Of a DNA stretch of 64,000 nucleotides, positions 36,247-45,874 are shown one piece after another. Made by a program: the position numbers and the translations under genes. Source of the stretch: Mesobacillus zeae (GTDB taxonomy: Bacteria > Bacillota > Bacilli > Bacillales > Cytobacillaceae); assembly GCF_003570705.1 (NCBI RefSeq), contig NZ_QWVT01000011.1, positions 62,001 through 126,000 of the forward strand, given 5' to 3'. Below the pieces are notes generated by a model that searched no databases, had not been told where the DNA came from, and saw nothing but the letters and a program-made list of their open reading frames with translations. Position 1 is the first letter of the stretch; each line of letters begins with the position of its first letter.

Positions 36247-36953
36247 TGCTCAGAGTGGAAGAAATAAATGTATATTACGGGAATATCCAGGCGCTGAAAG
36301 ACGTTTCGCTTGAAATCAACCAAGGGGAGATCGTGACTCTCATCGGGGCGAATGGCGCCGGCAAGAGCACGCTGCTCAAGACGATATCCGGCCTCCTGAA
36401 GCCAAAGCAGGGGCAGGTCATTTATGAGGGACGGAATATTGCCGGGAAGGCGGCACAGGCGATCGTGAAGATGGGCATCTCTCATGTGCCAGAAGGCCGG
36501 CGCGTGTTCGCCAATATGACGGTTGAAGAAAATCTCGACCTTGGAGCCTATTTGCGTAAGGATAAGGCGGGTATTCGGGAAGATGCTGAAAAAGTGTACG
36601 GATTGTTCCCGCGTCTTCTGGAACGCCGAAAACAGCACTCCGGCACGCTTTCAGGCGGCGAGCAGCAAATGCTCGCGATGGGACGTGCACTCATGGCGCG
36701 CCCGCGCCTGCTCGTCCTCGATGAGCCGTCCATGGGACTCGCTCCGCTCTTGGTAAAAACGATTTTTCGGATCATTGAGGAAATCAATGCGGCAGGGACG
36801 ACCATCCTGCTGGTCGAGCAAAATGCCCATATGGCGCTTTCCATCGCCAGCAGGGCCTACGTCCTCGAAACCGGTCGCGTCGTGCTCTCCGGTACCCCTG
36901 ATGAGCTCAATGCAAGCGAAAAAGTGAAGATGGCTTACCTTGGCGGGCACTAA
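36243..36953 (+). CDS. livF: Branched-chain amino acid ABC ATPase LivF
   Basis: The 236-residue ATPase has Walker A GANGAGKST, the LivF hallmark VPEGRRVFANMTVEENLDLG, signature LSGGEQQMLAMGRA and Walker B LLVLDEPSMGLAP. It forms the ATPase pair with LivG. Its start overlaps the livG stop (ATGATG; the second ATG at 36246 is also possible). It ends the operon at a terminator. Confidence 0.95.
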   Translation: MMLRVEEINVYYGNIQALKDVSLEINQGEIVTLIGANGAGKSTLLKTISGLLKPKQGQVIYEGRNIAGKAAQAIVKMGISHVPEGRRVFANMTVEENLDLGAYLRKDKAGIREDAEKVYGLFPRLLERRKQHSGTLSGGEQQMLAMGRALMARPRLLVLDEPSMGLAPLLVKTIFRIIEEINAAGTTILLVEQNAHMALSIASRAYVLETGRVVLSGTPDELNASEKVKMAYLGGH

Positions 36954-36958
36954 ATAGT

Positions 36959-36986
36959 ACCGCTCCCGATGGGGGCGGTTTTTTGA
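36959..36986 (+). terminator. Terminator of the liv operon
   Basis: ACCGCTCCC and GGGGGCGGT pair around GAT and run into T6, six bases after the livF stop. It lies between convergent liv and trp operons. Confidence 0.9.
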
Positions 36987-37084
36987 GAAAAAGTGTCTGG
37001 AATGACGTTCTCAGGAAAATAAATCTGAGAAATAGGAAAATAAGCTGTCCGCCCACTTTCCCGTCCAGGCCCCTCAGAAAAATG

Positions 37085-37849
37085 TCACGGCATCAGCTCT
37101 TTTATTTCCTCCTGCCGCCCTTCGTGGAACAGTTCGACAATCTTACTGCCGACGATCACGCCGTCACAGTACCGGCTTAGTTCTGCCGCCTGATCTCTTG
37201 AAGAAATACCAAACCCGGCCAGGACAGGGATGGGACTTTTTGATTTGATTTTTTCCAGATTCGATGCAATACCACCCTCATATCCCGACCGGGAGCCTGT
37301 GATTCCGTTCACCGTAACAGCGTATATAAAACCTTCCGCATCGTCTATGATCTTGGCGATTCTTTCCTCGGTACTGGTGAGCGATACCAGGCGGATCAAT
37401 GCGAGATCCCTCTTTTTCAGCTCCAACCCGATTTCTTCTTCCTCTTCAATCGGCAAATCAGGGACGATTACGCCTGAAACTCCTGCCGCCAAACACTCTT
37501 CCGCGAATGCTGCTGCACCGTATTGAAACACCGGGTTCAAATACGTCATCAAAATCATCGGAATCTGAAAAGCCTCTCTATTAACAATCAAAAACTCCAG
37601 CACATTCCTCAGCGTAACACCTTCCCTGAGTGCGCGCTTTCCCGCTTCTTGAATGACTGGTCCATCCGCAACCGGATCCGAGAAGGGGATTCCGATTTCA
37701 GCAGCTGTGGCGCCTATGCTCTGCAAGAACAGCAGCCTCTCCTTTAATGTAGTAAGCCCGCCGTCGCCAGCCATTATATAAGGGACAAACGCTTTTTCAT
37801 TTTTGGACGCCGCCGATTGAAGCGCTTCTGCCAGTTTGAATTTACTCAC
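37085..37849 (-). CDS. trpA: Tryptophan synthase alpha chain
   Basis: The 254-residue subunit splits indole-3-glycerol phosphate to indole and glyceraldehyde 3-phosphate. The TIM barrel shows [14 protein letters not shown] (catalytic Asp), a catalytic Glu in [12 protein letters not shown], and phosphate-binding GFGISSRDQ near the end. The frame overlaps trpB by 8 bp. It is the last gene of the trp operon. No clear terminator follows on this strand. Confidence 0.97.
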   Translation of the reverse strand: MSKFKLAEALQSAASKNEKAFVPYIMAGDGGLTTLKERLLFLQSIGATAAEIGIPFSDPVADGPVIQEAGKRALREGVTLRNVLEFLIVNREAFQIPMILMTYLNPVFQYGAAAFAEECLAAGVSGVIVPDLPIEEEEEIGLELKKRDLALIRLVSLTSTEERIAKIIDDAEGFIYAVTVNGITGSRSGYEGGIASNLEKIKSKSPIPVLAGFGISSRDQAAELSRYCDGVIVGSKIVELFHEGRQEEIKELMP

Positions 37850-39047
37850 TTTTTCCGCCTCCTAATCTCGCAAAAATGGTTTCCACATCTTTATCGCCCC
37901 TGCCGGATAAGCAGACTGCAATACATTCGTCTTTGCCCATCGTTTTCGCGAGTTTTGCTGCATAGGCAATCGCATGGGAGCTTTCGAGCGCTGGCAGGAT
38001 GCCCTCAGTTCGGGTTAATAAGGAAAACCCTTCTAGTGCTTCCTCATCCGTCACCGCTGTATATTCCACGCGGCCAATTTCTTTCAATAAGCTGTGCTCG
38101 GGCCCTACACCTGGATAATCAAGTCCTGCCGAGATGGAGTGTGCTTCCTGGATCTGACCAGCCTCATCTTGGAGGAGGTACATTTTGCTGCCATGGAGAA
38201 CGCCAATTTTACCTTCTGTGAGCGATGCTGCATGCTTTTCTGTATCTATGCCGCTCCCGGCTGCTTCCACTCCGAAAAGCTTCACTTCCGTATCATCAAT
38301 GAACGGATAAAACATGCCCATCGCATTGCTTCCGCCGCCGATGCAGGCAACGATTGCTTCCGGAAGCCGGCCTTCTTTTTTCAGCATTTGCCCTTTCGTT
38401 TCAAGGCCGATGACACTTTGGAAATCACGGACCATCTGCGGAAAAGGATGGGGGCCAAGCACGGATCCCATAATATAATGAGTGTTCTCAACGTTAGCCA
38501 CCCAGTAACGCAATGCTTCATTAACCGCGTCTTTCAATGTGCTGCTGCCTTGATTGACACTGACGACTTTTGCCCCGAGGAGCTCCATGCGGTAAACATT
38601 TAATCTTTGCCGGCGAATGTCCTCGGCTCCCATGAAAATTACGCATTCCAAATTCAGCAGCGCGCAGACGGTCGCGGTAGCGACACCGTGCTGGCCGGCC
38701 CCCGTCTCTGCCACGACTTTCTTTTTCCCCATACGGACGGCGAGCAGCGCCTGCCCAATCGTGTTGTTGATTTTATGGGCCCCCGTATGGTTCAGGTCCT
38801 CGCGTTTTAAATAAATTTTCGCCCCACCCAGTTTCTCTGTTAAGTTACGGGCAAAATAAAGCGGGTTTTCCCGGCCGACATAATCAGTTAAATAGCTTTT
38901 CAATTCCTTCAAAAATGCAGGATCCTGCATCGCTTCCACATACGCTTCTTCCAATTGGAAAACAGCATTCATCAGTGTCTCGGGTACGTATCTTCCTCCA
39001 AAAATCCCGAAATGTCCGCGTTCATCTGGCTGGGTATATATTGTCAT
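37842..39047 (-). CDS. trpB: Tryptophan synthase beta chain
   Basis: The 401-residue PLP enzyme joins indole and serine. HTGAHKINN contains the PLP lysine, GGGSNAMG binds the phosphate of PLP, and ETGAGQHG is the conserved loop. The length is standard. It overlaps trpF by 4 bp (ATGA) and trpA by 8 bp, so the three are translated together. Confidence 0.98.
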   Translation of the reverse strand: MTIYTQPDERGHFGIFGGRYVPETLMNAVFQLEEAYVEAMQDPAFLKELKSYLTDYVGRENPLYFARNLTEKLGGAKIYLKREDLNHTGAHKINNTIGQALLAVRMGKKKVVAETGAGQHGVATATVCALLNLECVIFMGAEDIRRQRLNVYRMELLGAKVVSVNQGSSTLKDAVNEALRYWVANVENTHYIMGSVLGPHPFPQMVRDFQSVIGLETKGQMLKKEGRLPEAIVACIGGGSNAMGMFYPFIDDTEVKLFGVEAAGSGIDTEKHAASLTEGKIGVLHGSKMYLLQDEAGQIQEAHSISAGLDYPGVGPEHSLLKEIGRVEYTAVTDEEALEGFSLLTRTEGILPALESSHAIAYAAKLAKTMGKDECIAVCLSGRGDKDVETIFARLGGGKSE

Positions 39048-39658
39048 AGCTTTATAGCTCCTTTCGCCGCTGAAATAAACTCATTCATTTTTTGCTGATC
39101 TTTTACACCATCGCTCTCTACACCGCTTGAAACATCCACCATAAAGGGGCGGACAATCGTAACCGCCGCTTTTACATTTCCGTGATGGAGGCCGCCGGCC
39201 AAAATCAGCCGGGAACGGTCAAAATTTTCGTCCTGCAGCAAGTGCCAGTCAAATGCAGTCCCATTCCCGCCTCGATGAGCGCCAGCCGGGCTATCTAGCA
39301 GAAGATAATCTGCTGGATAGGCGAGCATCCCGTTTACGGACATTCCTTTTTGAAAACTGAAAGCTTTGATTACCGGCAGTTTAATCTTCCGGGCCAGCTC
39401 AGGCGGTTCCTCGCCGTGGAGCTGGATCATATCGAGAGAAGCCTGTTCTGCGGTCCTCATGATATTTTCATAGCTTTCGTTCACGAATACGCCGACCTTC
39501 ACTGGATCCTCATTCACCATCGCCGAGATGGCAGCAGCCTGTTCGACCGTCACTTTCCGCCTGCTTTCGGCAAAAACAAATCCAATTGCGTCCGCCCCAA
39601 TCTCTTTCGCATGCCTTGCTGTACCGATATCCGTGATGCCGCATATTTTCACTTTCAC
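39044..39658 (-). CDS. trpF: Phosphoribosylanthranilate isomerase
   Basis: The 204-residue TIM-barrel enzyme isomerises phosphoribosylanthranilate. It opens with VKICGITD, containing the catalytic Cys, and has the catalytic Asp in [10 protein letters not shown]-preceding barrel strands, with the phosphate loop [10 protein letters not shown]. The frame lies 13 bp after trpC. Confidence 0.95.
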   Translation of the reverse strand: MKVKICGITDIGTARHAKEIGADAIGFVFAESRRKVTVEQAAAISAMVNEDPVKVGVFVNESYENIMRTAEQASLDMIQLHGEEPPELARKIKLPVIKAFSFQKGMSVNGMLAYPADYLLLDSPAGAHRGGNGTAFDWHLLQDENFDRSRLILAGGLHHGNVKAAVTIVRPFMVDVSSGVESDGVKDQQKMNEFISAAKGAIKL

Positions 39659-39671
39659 TTAGTCAGACACC

Positions 39672-40448
39672 TCACAGGCTGATTTTTAACCCCATCATTA
39701 TCCGGGAAATATTCTCACTTTTCATCAATGCTTCACCAACTAAAATCCCTCTTGCCCCAGCCTGTTTGACGCGCTCCACATCAGAAGCTGTTTGAAAACC
39801 GCTTTCCGAGATGAAGATTTTCCCGGGATGGTCGTACTTGTTCAATAAGCGTTCAGTCACACCAAGGTCGACCACGAAGCTTTTTAAATCCCGGTTATTA
39901 ATGCCAATCACATCTGCATCCACTGAGAGCGCCATTTCCATTTCCGGCTCGTTATGGACTTCAAGCAGCACATCTAGTTCTTTTTCCTTTGCATAGCTGT
40001 AAAGCGTGCCGAGTCTGTCAGTGCAAAGGGCCGCAGCGATGAGCAAAATCACATCCGCTCCAGCTGCCAGTGCCCGGTCAATTTGTATTTCATCAATGAT
40101 AAAGTCCTTGCACAGCACTGGCACATCCACTGCCTGGCGCACCAGTTGCAAATCCGCCATGCTTCCCTTGAAAAAGGGGGTATCAGTTAAGACGGAAATG
40201 GCATCCGCGCCGTACTCTTCATACCGCTTTGCCTGCAGGGTTGGATCCACTGTAAAATTAATCTCTCCTTTGGAAGGGGAGGCCCTCTTGATTTCCGCAA
40301 TGACATTCATTTTTTCAGAATGATAGAAGCGGTCATACAAGGATGTTTTTGGTGATTTCGCTGCTGCGGCCGGATGGAATGTTTGTTTTAGCATGCTGAT
40401 TTCCTTTTCTTTTTCCGCTAAAATTTTATCCAAGATTGTTGTTTCCAT
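39672..40448 (-). CDS. trpC: Indole-3-glycerol phosphate synthase
   Basis: The 258-residue TIM-barrel enzyme closes the indole ring. Conserved stretches include VIAEIKRASPSKG (catalytic Lys), PVLCKDFIID and GINNRDLKSF, and the end GILVGEALMKSEN. It starts 23 bp inside the trpGD end, so its translation is coupled. Confidence 0.97.
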   Translation of the reverse strand: METTILDKILAEKEKEISMLKQTFHPAAAAKSPKTSLYDRFYHSEKMNVIAEIKRASPSKGEINFTVDPTLQAKRYEEYGADAISVLTDTPFFKGSMADLQLVRQAVDVPVLCKDFIIDEIQIDRALAAGADVILLIAAALCTDRLGTLYSYAKEKELDVLLEVHNEPEMEMALSVDADVIGINNRDLKSFVVDLGVTERLLNKYDHPGKIFISESGFQTASDVERVKQAGARGILVGEALMKSENISRIMMGLKISL

Positions 40449-42048
40449 ACTGCGACCTCCGTTTCCTCGAATAATCTATCAAGTAATGAAGCTTCGAAAG
40501 AGCCGATCCGGAATCGATACTTTCCCTCGCAAGCTGTATCCCTTTTTGAATGGTCCTTGCCTTGCCTGAGGCAAACAAACCGATTCCTGCATTTAAAAGC
40601 ACTGTGTCACGGTGTGCGCCTTTTTCCCCTTCTAGTATTCTCTTTAAAATATCCGCATTTTCTTTCGCTTCTCCGCCGCGAATGTCTTCCAGGCTATATA
40701 CGGGGAGATCGACTTCTTCAGGGGTAACAGTCATTTTCTTTTGCAGGCCTTCTTCAAGCAAAATCAAATGATTTTCTCCGGCCAGGGAGGCTTCATCCAT
40801 AAAACCGGCTCCGTTTATAACAACGGCCCGCTTTCTGCCAAGGCGATGGAGGACACAAGCCATACTCTCGAGCATGTCGCGGCGGTAAATGCCTAAAAGC
40901 TGCGTATCAAGCTCGATGGGATTGGTGAGCGGTCCAATCAAGTTAAAAATGGTTGGAATTTTTAAATCGCGGCGTACTTTCATAATCCGTTTGATCCTCG
41001 GATGGACGCTCGGAGCAAACAGAAAAGCAATGCCGTTTTCCTCGAGAAGTTCATCTGTTTCGCCTTCAAGATAATCGAGTGATATTCCTAAATGTTCGAG
41101 TACATCCGCGCTGCCTGTTTTACTCGAAACGCTGCGGTTGCCGTGTTTGGCAATCTTCGTTCCGGCACCTGCGAGCACAAAAGCGGCGGTCGTACTGATG
41201 TTGAAGCTTTGCGAGCCGTCTCCTCCTGTTCCGCAGTTATCCATCACGCCGGTATGCTGCCTGCCAGTTGTGAGTGCATTTTGGCGAAGCACATTGACGA
41301 GGGAAGCTATTTCATCCACTGTTTCCCCTTTTGCTTTCAGGGCAACAAGGAAAGCGGCAATTTCACTATCCGTCGCGTCTTCCTGCAGCATTTCTTCAAC
41401 GGCTTCAGCCATTTCTGCTGCGGCAAGCGCCTGGTGTCCGGCAAGCTTTATCAAATAATTTTTCATATTCTTCTCCTTTCGGCATTGGCGGAAAAATTGC
41501 CTGATGATGTCGGTTCCAGCTTTTGTCCCGATGGATTCGGGGTGGAACTGCAGCCCGTACACTGGATACTCACGGTGGCGGATCGCCATGATTTCGCCAT
41601 CATCGAGAGAGCGTGCGAGTATTTCCAGCTTTTGCGGCAGTGTCTCTTCGTCGACTGAGAGCGAATGATACCGCATGGCCGGGAAAGGGCTGGCGAGCGT
41701 TTGGAAAAGTTCTTTTTCTTCGTGGGAGAGAAGTGAAATTTTTCCGTGCTTGATCTTTTTTGCCGGCCTGATTTTTGCCCCGAAGGCAGCGGCGAGCACC
41801 TGGTGTCCCTGGCAAATGCCGAGGAGGGGGATACGGTGGTAAAAACTGCGGACAATCTCAAAGCAAATGCCCGCTTCCTCTGGTGCTCCAGGCCCTGGCG
41901 ACAGCACGATAGCTTCTGGTTCCAGCGCTTCAATTTCTTCGATTGTAAGTTCATCATTACGGATGACACGAACGTTTTTGCCGAGCGATCCGATTTGCTG
42001 ATACAGGTTATACGTGAAAGAGTCATAATTATCGATGAGCAAAATCAT
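40426..42048 (-). CDS. trpGD: TrpG-TrpD fusion: anthranilate synthase glutaminase and anthranilate phosphoribosyltransferase
   Basis: One 540-residue frame joins two enzymes. Residues 1-190 are TrpG, the class I glutaminase that feeds ammonia to TrpE, with nucleophile C79 (GICQGHQ), H169 and E171 (HPES). Residues 195-540 are TrpD, with MDNCGTGGDGSQSFNIST and AKHGNRSVSSKTGSADVLE. The joint is only RKEKN. In DNA it contains AAGGAGAAGAAT before ATG 41466, a complete ribosome binding site for a separate TrpD. The gene thus probably makes the fusion and free TrpD. The start overlaps the trpE stop by 4 bp. Confidence 0.93.
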   Translation of the reverse strand: MILLIDNYDSFTYNLYQQIGSLGKNVRVIRNDELTIEEIEALEPEAIVLSPGPGAPEEAGICFEIVRSFYHRIPLLGICQGHQVLAAAFGAKIRPAKKIKHGKISLLSHEEKELFQTLASPFPAMRYHSLSVDEETLPQKLEILARSLDDGEIMAIRHREYPVYGLQFHPESIGTKAGTDIIRQFFRQCRKEKNMKNYLIKLAGHQALAAAEMAEAVEEMLQEDATDSEIAAFLVALKAKGETVDEIASLVNVLRQNALTTGRQHTGVMDNCGTGGDGSQSFNISTTAAFVLAGAGTKIAKHGNRSVSSKTGSADVLEHLGISLDYLEGETDELLEENGIAFLFAPSVHPRIKRIMKVRRDLKIPTIFNLIGPLTNPIELDTQLLGIYRRDMLESMACVLHRLGRKRAVVINGAGFMDEASLAGENHLILLEEGLQKKMTVTPEEVDLPVYSLEDIRGGEAKENADILKRILEGEKGAHRDTVLLNAGIGLFASGKARTIQKGIQLARESIDSGSALSKLHYLIDYSRKRRSQYGNNNLG

Positions 42049-43442
42049 CCTTTCACCTCCAGCAGGGCGTTTGCCTTATGCATCGTTTCTTCATATTCTT
42101 TTTCCGGAATGGAATCGTACACAATTCCGGCACCGGCCTGGACAAAGGCCTGACCTTCTTTCACAATCATTGTCCTGATCGCGAGCGCGAAGTCCAGGTT
42201 TCCGTTACATGAAAGGTAGCCGACAGCGCCGGCATACAATCCCCGTTTCACACGTTCCAATTCATTGATGATCTGCATGGCGCGGATTTTCGGTGCGCCC
42301 GATACTGTTCCGGCGGGCAGGCAAAATGATAAGGCATCAAGCGGGTCGATTTCTGTTCTTAACGCTCCGCTCACTTCGGACACAAGGTGTATGACTGTTT
42401 CATATTTTTTAATATTCCGATACTTCGTCACGGAAACACTTCCTGTTTCACATACACGGCCAAGGTCATTACGGCTTAAATCGACAAGCATGCGATGTTC
42501 GGCGTTTTCTTTTTCATCATGCAGCAGTTCTTGCTGAAGGGCTTCATCCTCCTGATCATCACTGCCGCGGCGGCGGGTGCCGGCAATCGGGTTGGCGGTC
42601 ACGTTCCGGCCGCTGACTTTAATCAGGCTTTCGGGGGAAGCGCCTAGCACTGTATAATCCTTGAAGTCTAAAAAATACATATACGGTGATGGATTGGATG
42701 TCCGAATGCGCCGATACAATGAAAATGGACTTCCGCTAAAAGCCGCTTTCAACCGTTGCGAAAGTACCACTTGAAAAATGTTGCCGCGCACAATGTGGTC
42801 TTTCGCTGCTTCCACCATGCGGCAGAATTGTGCCTGATCGACATTGCCGGTGAAAAGGAGGGTCTCCAGTGACTCCGGCGTGCGCGGGGGAGAGGAGAGC
42901 GTTATATTTTCCTCTAACTTGAGAAGGGCATCGTCCATTTCCTCTGCCGTCCTGTCACCAAATAAATCCACAGCAGCAAGTGTGATTCTTTGCAGCAGGT
43001 GATCGTACACAATGAAGGTGTCATAAAACATGAAATGGACATCGGGCATTTCCAGCTCATCTTCAAGCGAGTCGCCAATCTTTTCATCCAGAAACATGAC
43101 ATCATAGCCGATGTAGCCAACGCCGCCCCCGAAGAAAGGGAAGGGCTGCTCCTCACCTTGCCTTTGGGGAATGAGACCCTTTAGTAGCAAAAGGCTGTGG
43201 CCGCCGAGCGTTTCTCTTTTGCCGGTCCGATGGTTCATTCGCTCCGCTGCGAGTCCCGTTGCTTTATACTCTTCAACAGGATTGGCACCAAGGAAAGAAT
43301 AGCGGCCGCTTTGTTTGTGTTTATAAGAGCTTTCCAACAGAAACTTCTTTTCACCCGTAAGCTGATGGAAAAGCGCAATCGGGGTCAGCGTATCTCCCTC
43401 TATTTCTTTTACTTTGAAGGCGATTTTTCGTTCGGTTGTCAT
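42045..43442 (-). CDS. trpE: Anthranilate synthase component I
   Basis: The protein (465 residues from ATG 43442, with AGAGGTG upstream) makes anthranilate from chorismate with TrpG. The C-terminal chorismate-binding part shows PSPYMYFLDF, ANPIAGTRRRG, EHRMLVDLSRNDLG and the GAPKIRAMQII stretch; an N-terminal LLESSYKHKQSGRYSF stretch (core LLESS) resembles the tryptophan feedback site. A GTG 9 bp earlier is part of the ribosome binding site. It is the first gene of the operon, 30 bp after the T-box terminator. Confidence 0.97.
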   Translation of the reverse strand: MTTERKIAFKVKEIEGDTLTPIALFHQLTGEKKFLLESSYKHKQSGRYSFLGANPVEEYKATGLAAERMNHRTGKRETLGGHSLLLLKGLIPQRQGEEQPFPFFGGGVGYIGYDVMFLDEKIGDSLEDELEMPDVHFMFYDTFIVYDHLLQRITLAAVDLFGDRTAEEMDDALLKLEENITLSSPPRTPESLETLLFTGNVDQAQFCRMVEAAKDHIVRGNIFQVVLSQRLKAAFSGSPFSLYRRIRTSNPSPYMYFLDFKDYTVLGASPESLIKVSGRNVTANPIAGTRRRGSDDQEDEALQQELLHDEKENAEHRMLVDLSRNDLGRVCETGSVSVTKYRNIKKYETVIHLVSEVSGALRTEIDPLDALSFCLPAGTVSGAPKIRAMQIINELERVKRGLYAGAVGYLSCNGNLDFALAIRTMIVKEGQAFVQAGAGIVYDSIPEKEYEETMHKANALLEVKG

Positions 43443-43471
43443 GCCTTTCACCTCTTTTAGCTTTTTTTAAT

Positions 43472-43718
43472 AAAAAAATCCCCCGCGGGCGATGAAATCG
43501 TTCATCGCTCGCGGAGGACGGTTATAACCGCGGTGCCACCTCGCATTGAAGCTGTAAAAGCTTCCTCTTTTTCCCGGAATGCCGGGCCCTGATAACGGCG
43601 GGGGCCGGGCAGCCATTTCCTGCTGCCGCTCCTGAGTCCATTCAGCTTGCGGTGCTGCACCGGCTCTCACCAATCCCGGCTCTCTGTAGCTCACGCTGCA
43701 AGCTTACTCTTCTCAGTC
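43472..43718 (-). promoter_or_regulatory. T-box riboswitch 2 (proximal), tryptophan-specific
   Basis: On the minus strand the leader has the stem I start GAAGAGTAAGC (43703-43716), the AGAGA bulge, a TGG specifier codon at 43638-43640 in the context GAATGGACTC, and the T-box GAGGTGGCACCGCGG (about 43529-43542). The terminator stem CCGCGAGCGATGA/CATCGCCCGCGG with T7 (43472-43515) ends it. TGGC can pair with the NCCA end of a tRNA whose discriminator is G, as in bacterial tRNA-Trp. Uncharged tRNA-Trp should allow readthrough into trpE. Confidence 0.95.
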
Positions 43719-43742
43719 ATTGATTTTTCTATATGGGTAAAA

Positions 43743-44008
43743 AACACAAAAAGGCCCCTGTCGCAAAGGACGGGGAGCCGTGGTACCACCTTTATTGACT
43801 GCAGCAAGCTGCAATCCACTCTGAGGGCATCGAAGCTTGAAGCTTTTAATGCCTGCCTCATGTAACGATAAGGCGGTTCGCCGCAGCCTACTGCCTAAAA
43901 AGGGTTCGGTGCGGAAGCTCGGAAGGCCATTCACTAAAATGTCTGTGCTGATTCTCACCAACCATCAGCTCTCTGAAACATCCACAATAGCTACTCTTCT
44001 TCGTCATC
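43743..44008 (-). promoter_or_regulatory. T-box riboswitch 1 (distal), tryptophan-specific
   Basis: A second complete T-box leader lies upstream of the first: stem I start GAAGAGTAGC (43990-44005), AGAGAG bulge, TGG specifier at 43927-43929 in GTGAATGGCC, T-box AAAGGTGGTACCACGG (43778-43792), and terminator GGCTCCCCGTC/AGGGGCC with T5 (43743-43778). Both leaders must be read through before trpE is made. Tandem T-boxes on trp operons are known from the Bacillus cereus group. Confidence 0.94.
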
Positions 44009-44042
44009 GCTTGCATATAAGACGTTCCGTTTGTTGTTAATC

Positions 44043-44072
44043 ATGTTAATTCATTCTTATTTGGATTGTCAA
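44043..44072 (-). promoter_or_regulatory. Promoter of the trp operon
   Basis: On the minus strand a perfect TTGACA (44067-44072) is followed after 18 bp by TAACAT (44043-44048). Transcription would begin near 44036, about 25 bases before the first T-box stem. Confidence 0.75.
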
Positions 44073-44235
44073 CAGTTAATCAGAATATTCTTTTTACTGA
44101 TAGGCAATATTGACTTTTGTTTTTCGGCGCATGGTAAGGCTGGATGGTGTATACACGATGATCATTGTTAGGTAATACATTTTATGTTTTTGAAAACTTC
44201 CCAGTGTCTAAAATTATCATTATGTTAACGATTAC

Positions 44236-44270
44236 CTAAAAAGCCCATTATTTTTTAAATAATGGGCTTT
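44236..44270 (-). terminator. Terminator downstream of the ywcBA operon
   Basis: AAAGCCCATTATTT and its exact complement form a 14-bp stem; on the minus strand T5 follows. It is the second hairpin after ywcA and seems to be the true stop. The stretch 44073-44235 shows no gene. Confidence 0.8.
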
Positions 44271-44298
44271 GGATTTAAGTTGTATAAATCCATTTTTC

Positions 44299-44332
44299 AA
44301 CCGGCTGTCTGTACTAATACAGGCAGCCGGTT
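44299..44332 (-). terminator. GC-rich hairpin after the ywcA stop codon
   Basis: AACCGGCTGTCTG pairs with CAGGCAGCCGGTT (one G-T pair), starting 10 bp after the stop. No T run follows on the minus strand, so it may protect the message 3' end rather than terminate. Confidence 0.65.
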
Positions 44333-44341
44333 TCTGTATGT

Positions 44342-45874
44342 TTATCTCTGAATTCCAGTATTCGCCTTGACGAGGATTTCATCAAATTTCTTGGCGTCAG
44401 CTTTTTTGCTTGAAAGGACGGTGCCGAGGTAGGCGCCGAGAAACCCTAGCGGGATCGAGACAATCCCAGGGTTTGTCAGGCTGAACAGCGGTTTGCCGAC
44501 AAGGATGGCAACGCCAGCTTCAGGTGACCACACATTCGGGCTGATGGCGACAAGGATGAGTGAGCTGGCGAGCCCGACAATCATGCCGGTGACGGCGCCA
44601 GCAGTGTTAAACCGCTTCCAGAAAATCGTGAACAGAAGCACCGGTAAATTGGCGCTCGCGGCGACCGCAAAGGCAAGCGCCACTAGGAACGCGACGTTCA
44701 TTTTTTGGGCGAACAATGCAAGGATGATCGACAGCACCGCAACGCCGACTGATGCAAACTTCGCGGCCACCATTTGTTCCTTTTCCGTTGCCTGGCCACG
44801 GCGGACAATATGGCTGTAGAAGTCGTGGGCGAAAGCGGATGCAGCCGAGAGCACGAGGCCGGCAACAACGGCGAGAATGGTTGCGAACGCTACTGCGGAC
44901 ACAAATGCAAACAGGAAATCGCCCCCGAGCGCCTGGGCAAGCAGCGGTGCGGCCATATTTCCGGCAGCGTTGGCGGCAACAATTTTGTCATAGCCGACGA
45001 ACGCTGCTGCACCGAAGCCAAGGAAAATCGTCATGACGTAAAACGCGCCGATGATCCATGTCGCATACACAACCGACTTCCGCGCGGTGATGGCATCTTT
45101 TACGGTAAAGAAGCGGATCAGGATATGCGGCAGGCCTGCCGTTCCGAGGACAAGCGCCAGGTTAAGGGAGATGGTATCCAATGGATTCTTGAACTTGTTC
45201 CCAGGGTTCAGGAAGCCTTCGCCAAGCGGCGTAGCCGATTTCATTTCAGTGAACATTTTCATGACGCTGAAATCGAACTTGGCAAAAACAATCAGGGAAA
45301 TGATCAATGTGCCAAACATCAGCAAGACGGCTTTGACGATCTGCACCCAGCTTGTTGCGGTCATGCCGCCAAAAACGACGTAGACGGTCATCAGCGTGCC
45401 GACAATGAGCACCGCGTATACATAATCAATTCCGAGCAGCAGCTTGATCAGCGCCCCAGCCCCGACGAGCTGGGCAATCATATAAAAAATCGAGATGGAA
45501 ATCGTGTTCAGCGCGGCGACACCGCGGACTGTTTTGTTATTAAAGCGGGCGGCGATCATATCAGCCATTGTATATTTGCCGAGGTTTCGCAGCGGCTCAG
45601 CCACAAGGTAGAGCACAACGAGATAAGCAACGAGGAAGCCGATGCTGTAAAAAAATCCGTCAAAGCCGGACAGCGCAATCATCCCGGCGATTCCAAGGAA
45701 GGAGGCGGCGGACATATAGTCCCCGGCAATCGCCAAACCGTTCTGGAAACCGGTCAGACTGCTGTCGGCCGTGTAAAAATCGCTTGTCGTCTTTGTCTTT
45801 TTTGAAGCAAAATACGTGATGACAAGTGTAAGGCCCACAATGGCGAGAAAGAGAGTGAATGCCAACGTATTCAT
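44342..45874 (-). CDS. ywcA: Sodium:solute symporter, acetate-permease type (YwcA/ActP)
   Basis: The 510-residue membrane protein has about 13 transmembrane segments. DFYTADSSLTGFQNGLAIAGDYMSAASFLGI near the start (core NGLAIAGDYMSAASFLG) carries the sodium-site region of the SSS family, ActP branch, which takes up acetate and other short monocarboxylates. Its start overlaps the small YwcB-like gene by 4 bp. That pairing of a DUF485 protein with an ActP-like symporter is the rule in bacteria. Confidence 0.92.
   Translation of the reverse strand: MNTLAFTLFLAIVGLTLVITYFASKKTKTTSDFYTADSSLTGFQNGLAIAGDYMSAASFLGIAGMIALSGFDGFFYSIGFLVAYLVVLYLVAEPLRNLGKYTMADMIAARFNNKTVRGVAALNTISISIFYMIAQLVGAGALIKLLLGIDYVYAVLIVGTLMTVYVVFGGMTATSWVQIVKAVLLMFGTLIISLIVFAKFDFSVMKMFTEMKSATPLGEGFLNPGNKFKNPLDTISLNLALVLGTAGLPHILIRFFTVKDAITARKSVVYATWIIGAFYVMTIFLGFGAAAFVGYDKIVAANAAGNMAAPLLAQALGGDFLFAFVSAVAFATILAVVAGLVLSAASAFAHDFYSHIVRRGQATEKEQMVAAKFASVGVAVLSIILALFAQKMNVAFLVALAFAVAASANLPVLLFTIFWKRFNTAGAVTGMIVGLASSLILVAISPNVWSPEAGVAILVGKPLFSLTNPGIVSIPLGFLGAYLGTVLSSKKADAKKFDEILVKANTGIQR

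Noticed and set aside
45000-45805. Long plus-strand frame of 343 codons opposite ywcA
   Set aside because: Composition is biased to charged residues as expected for an antisense shadow of a membrane protein gene; no ribosome binding site or family.
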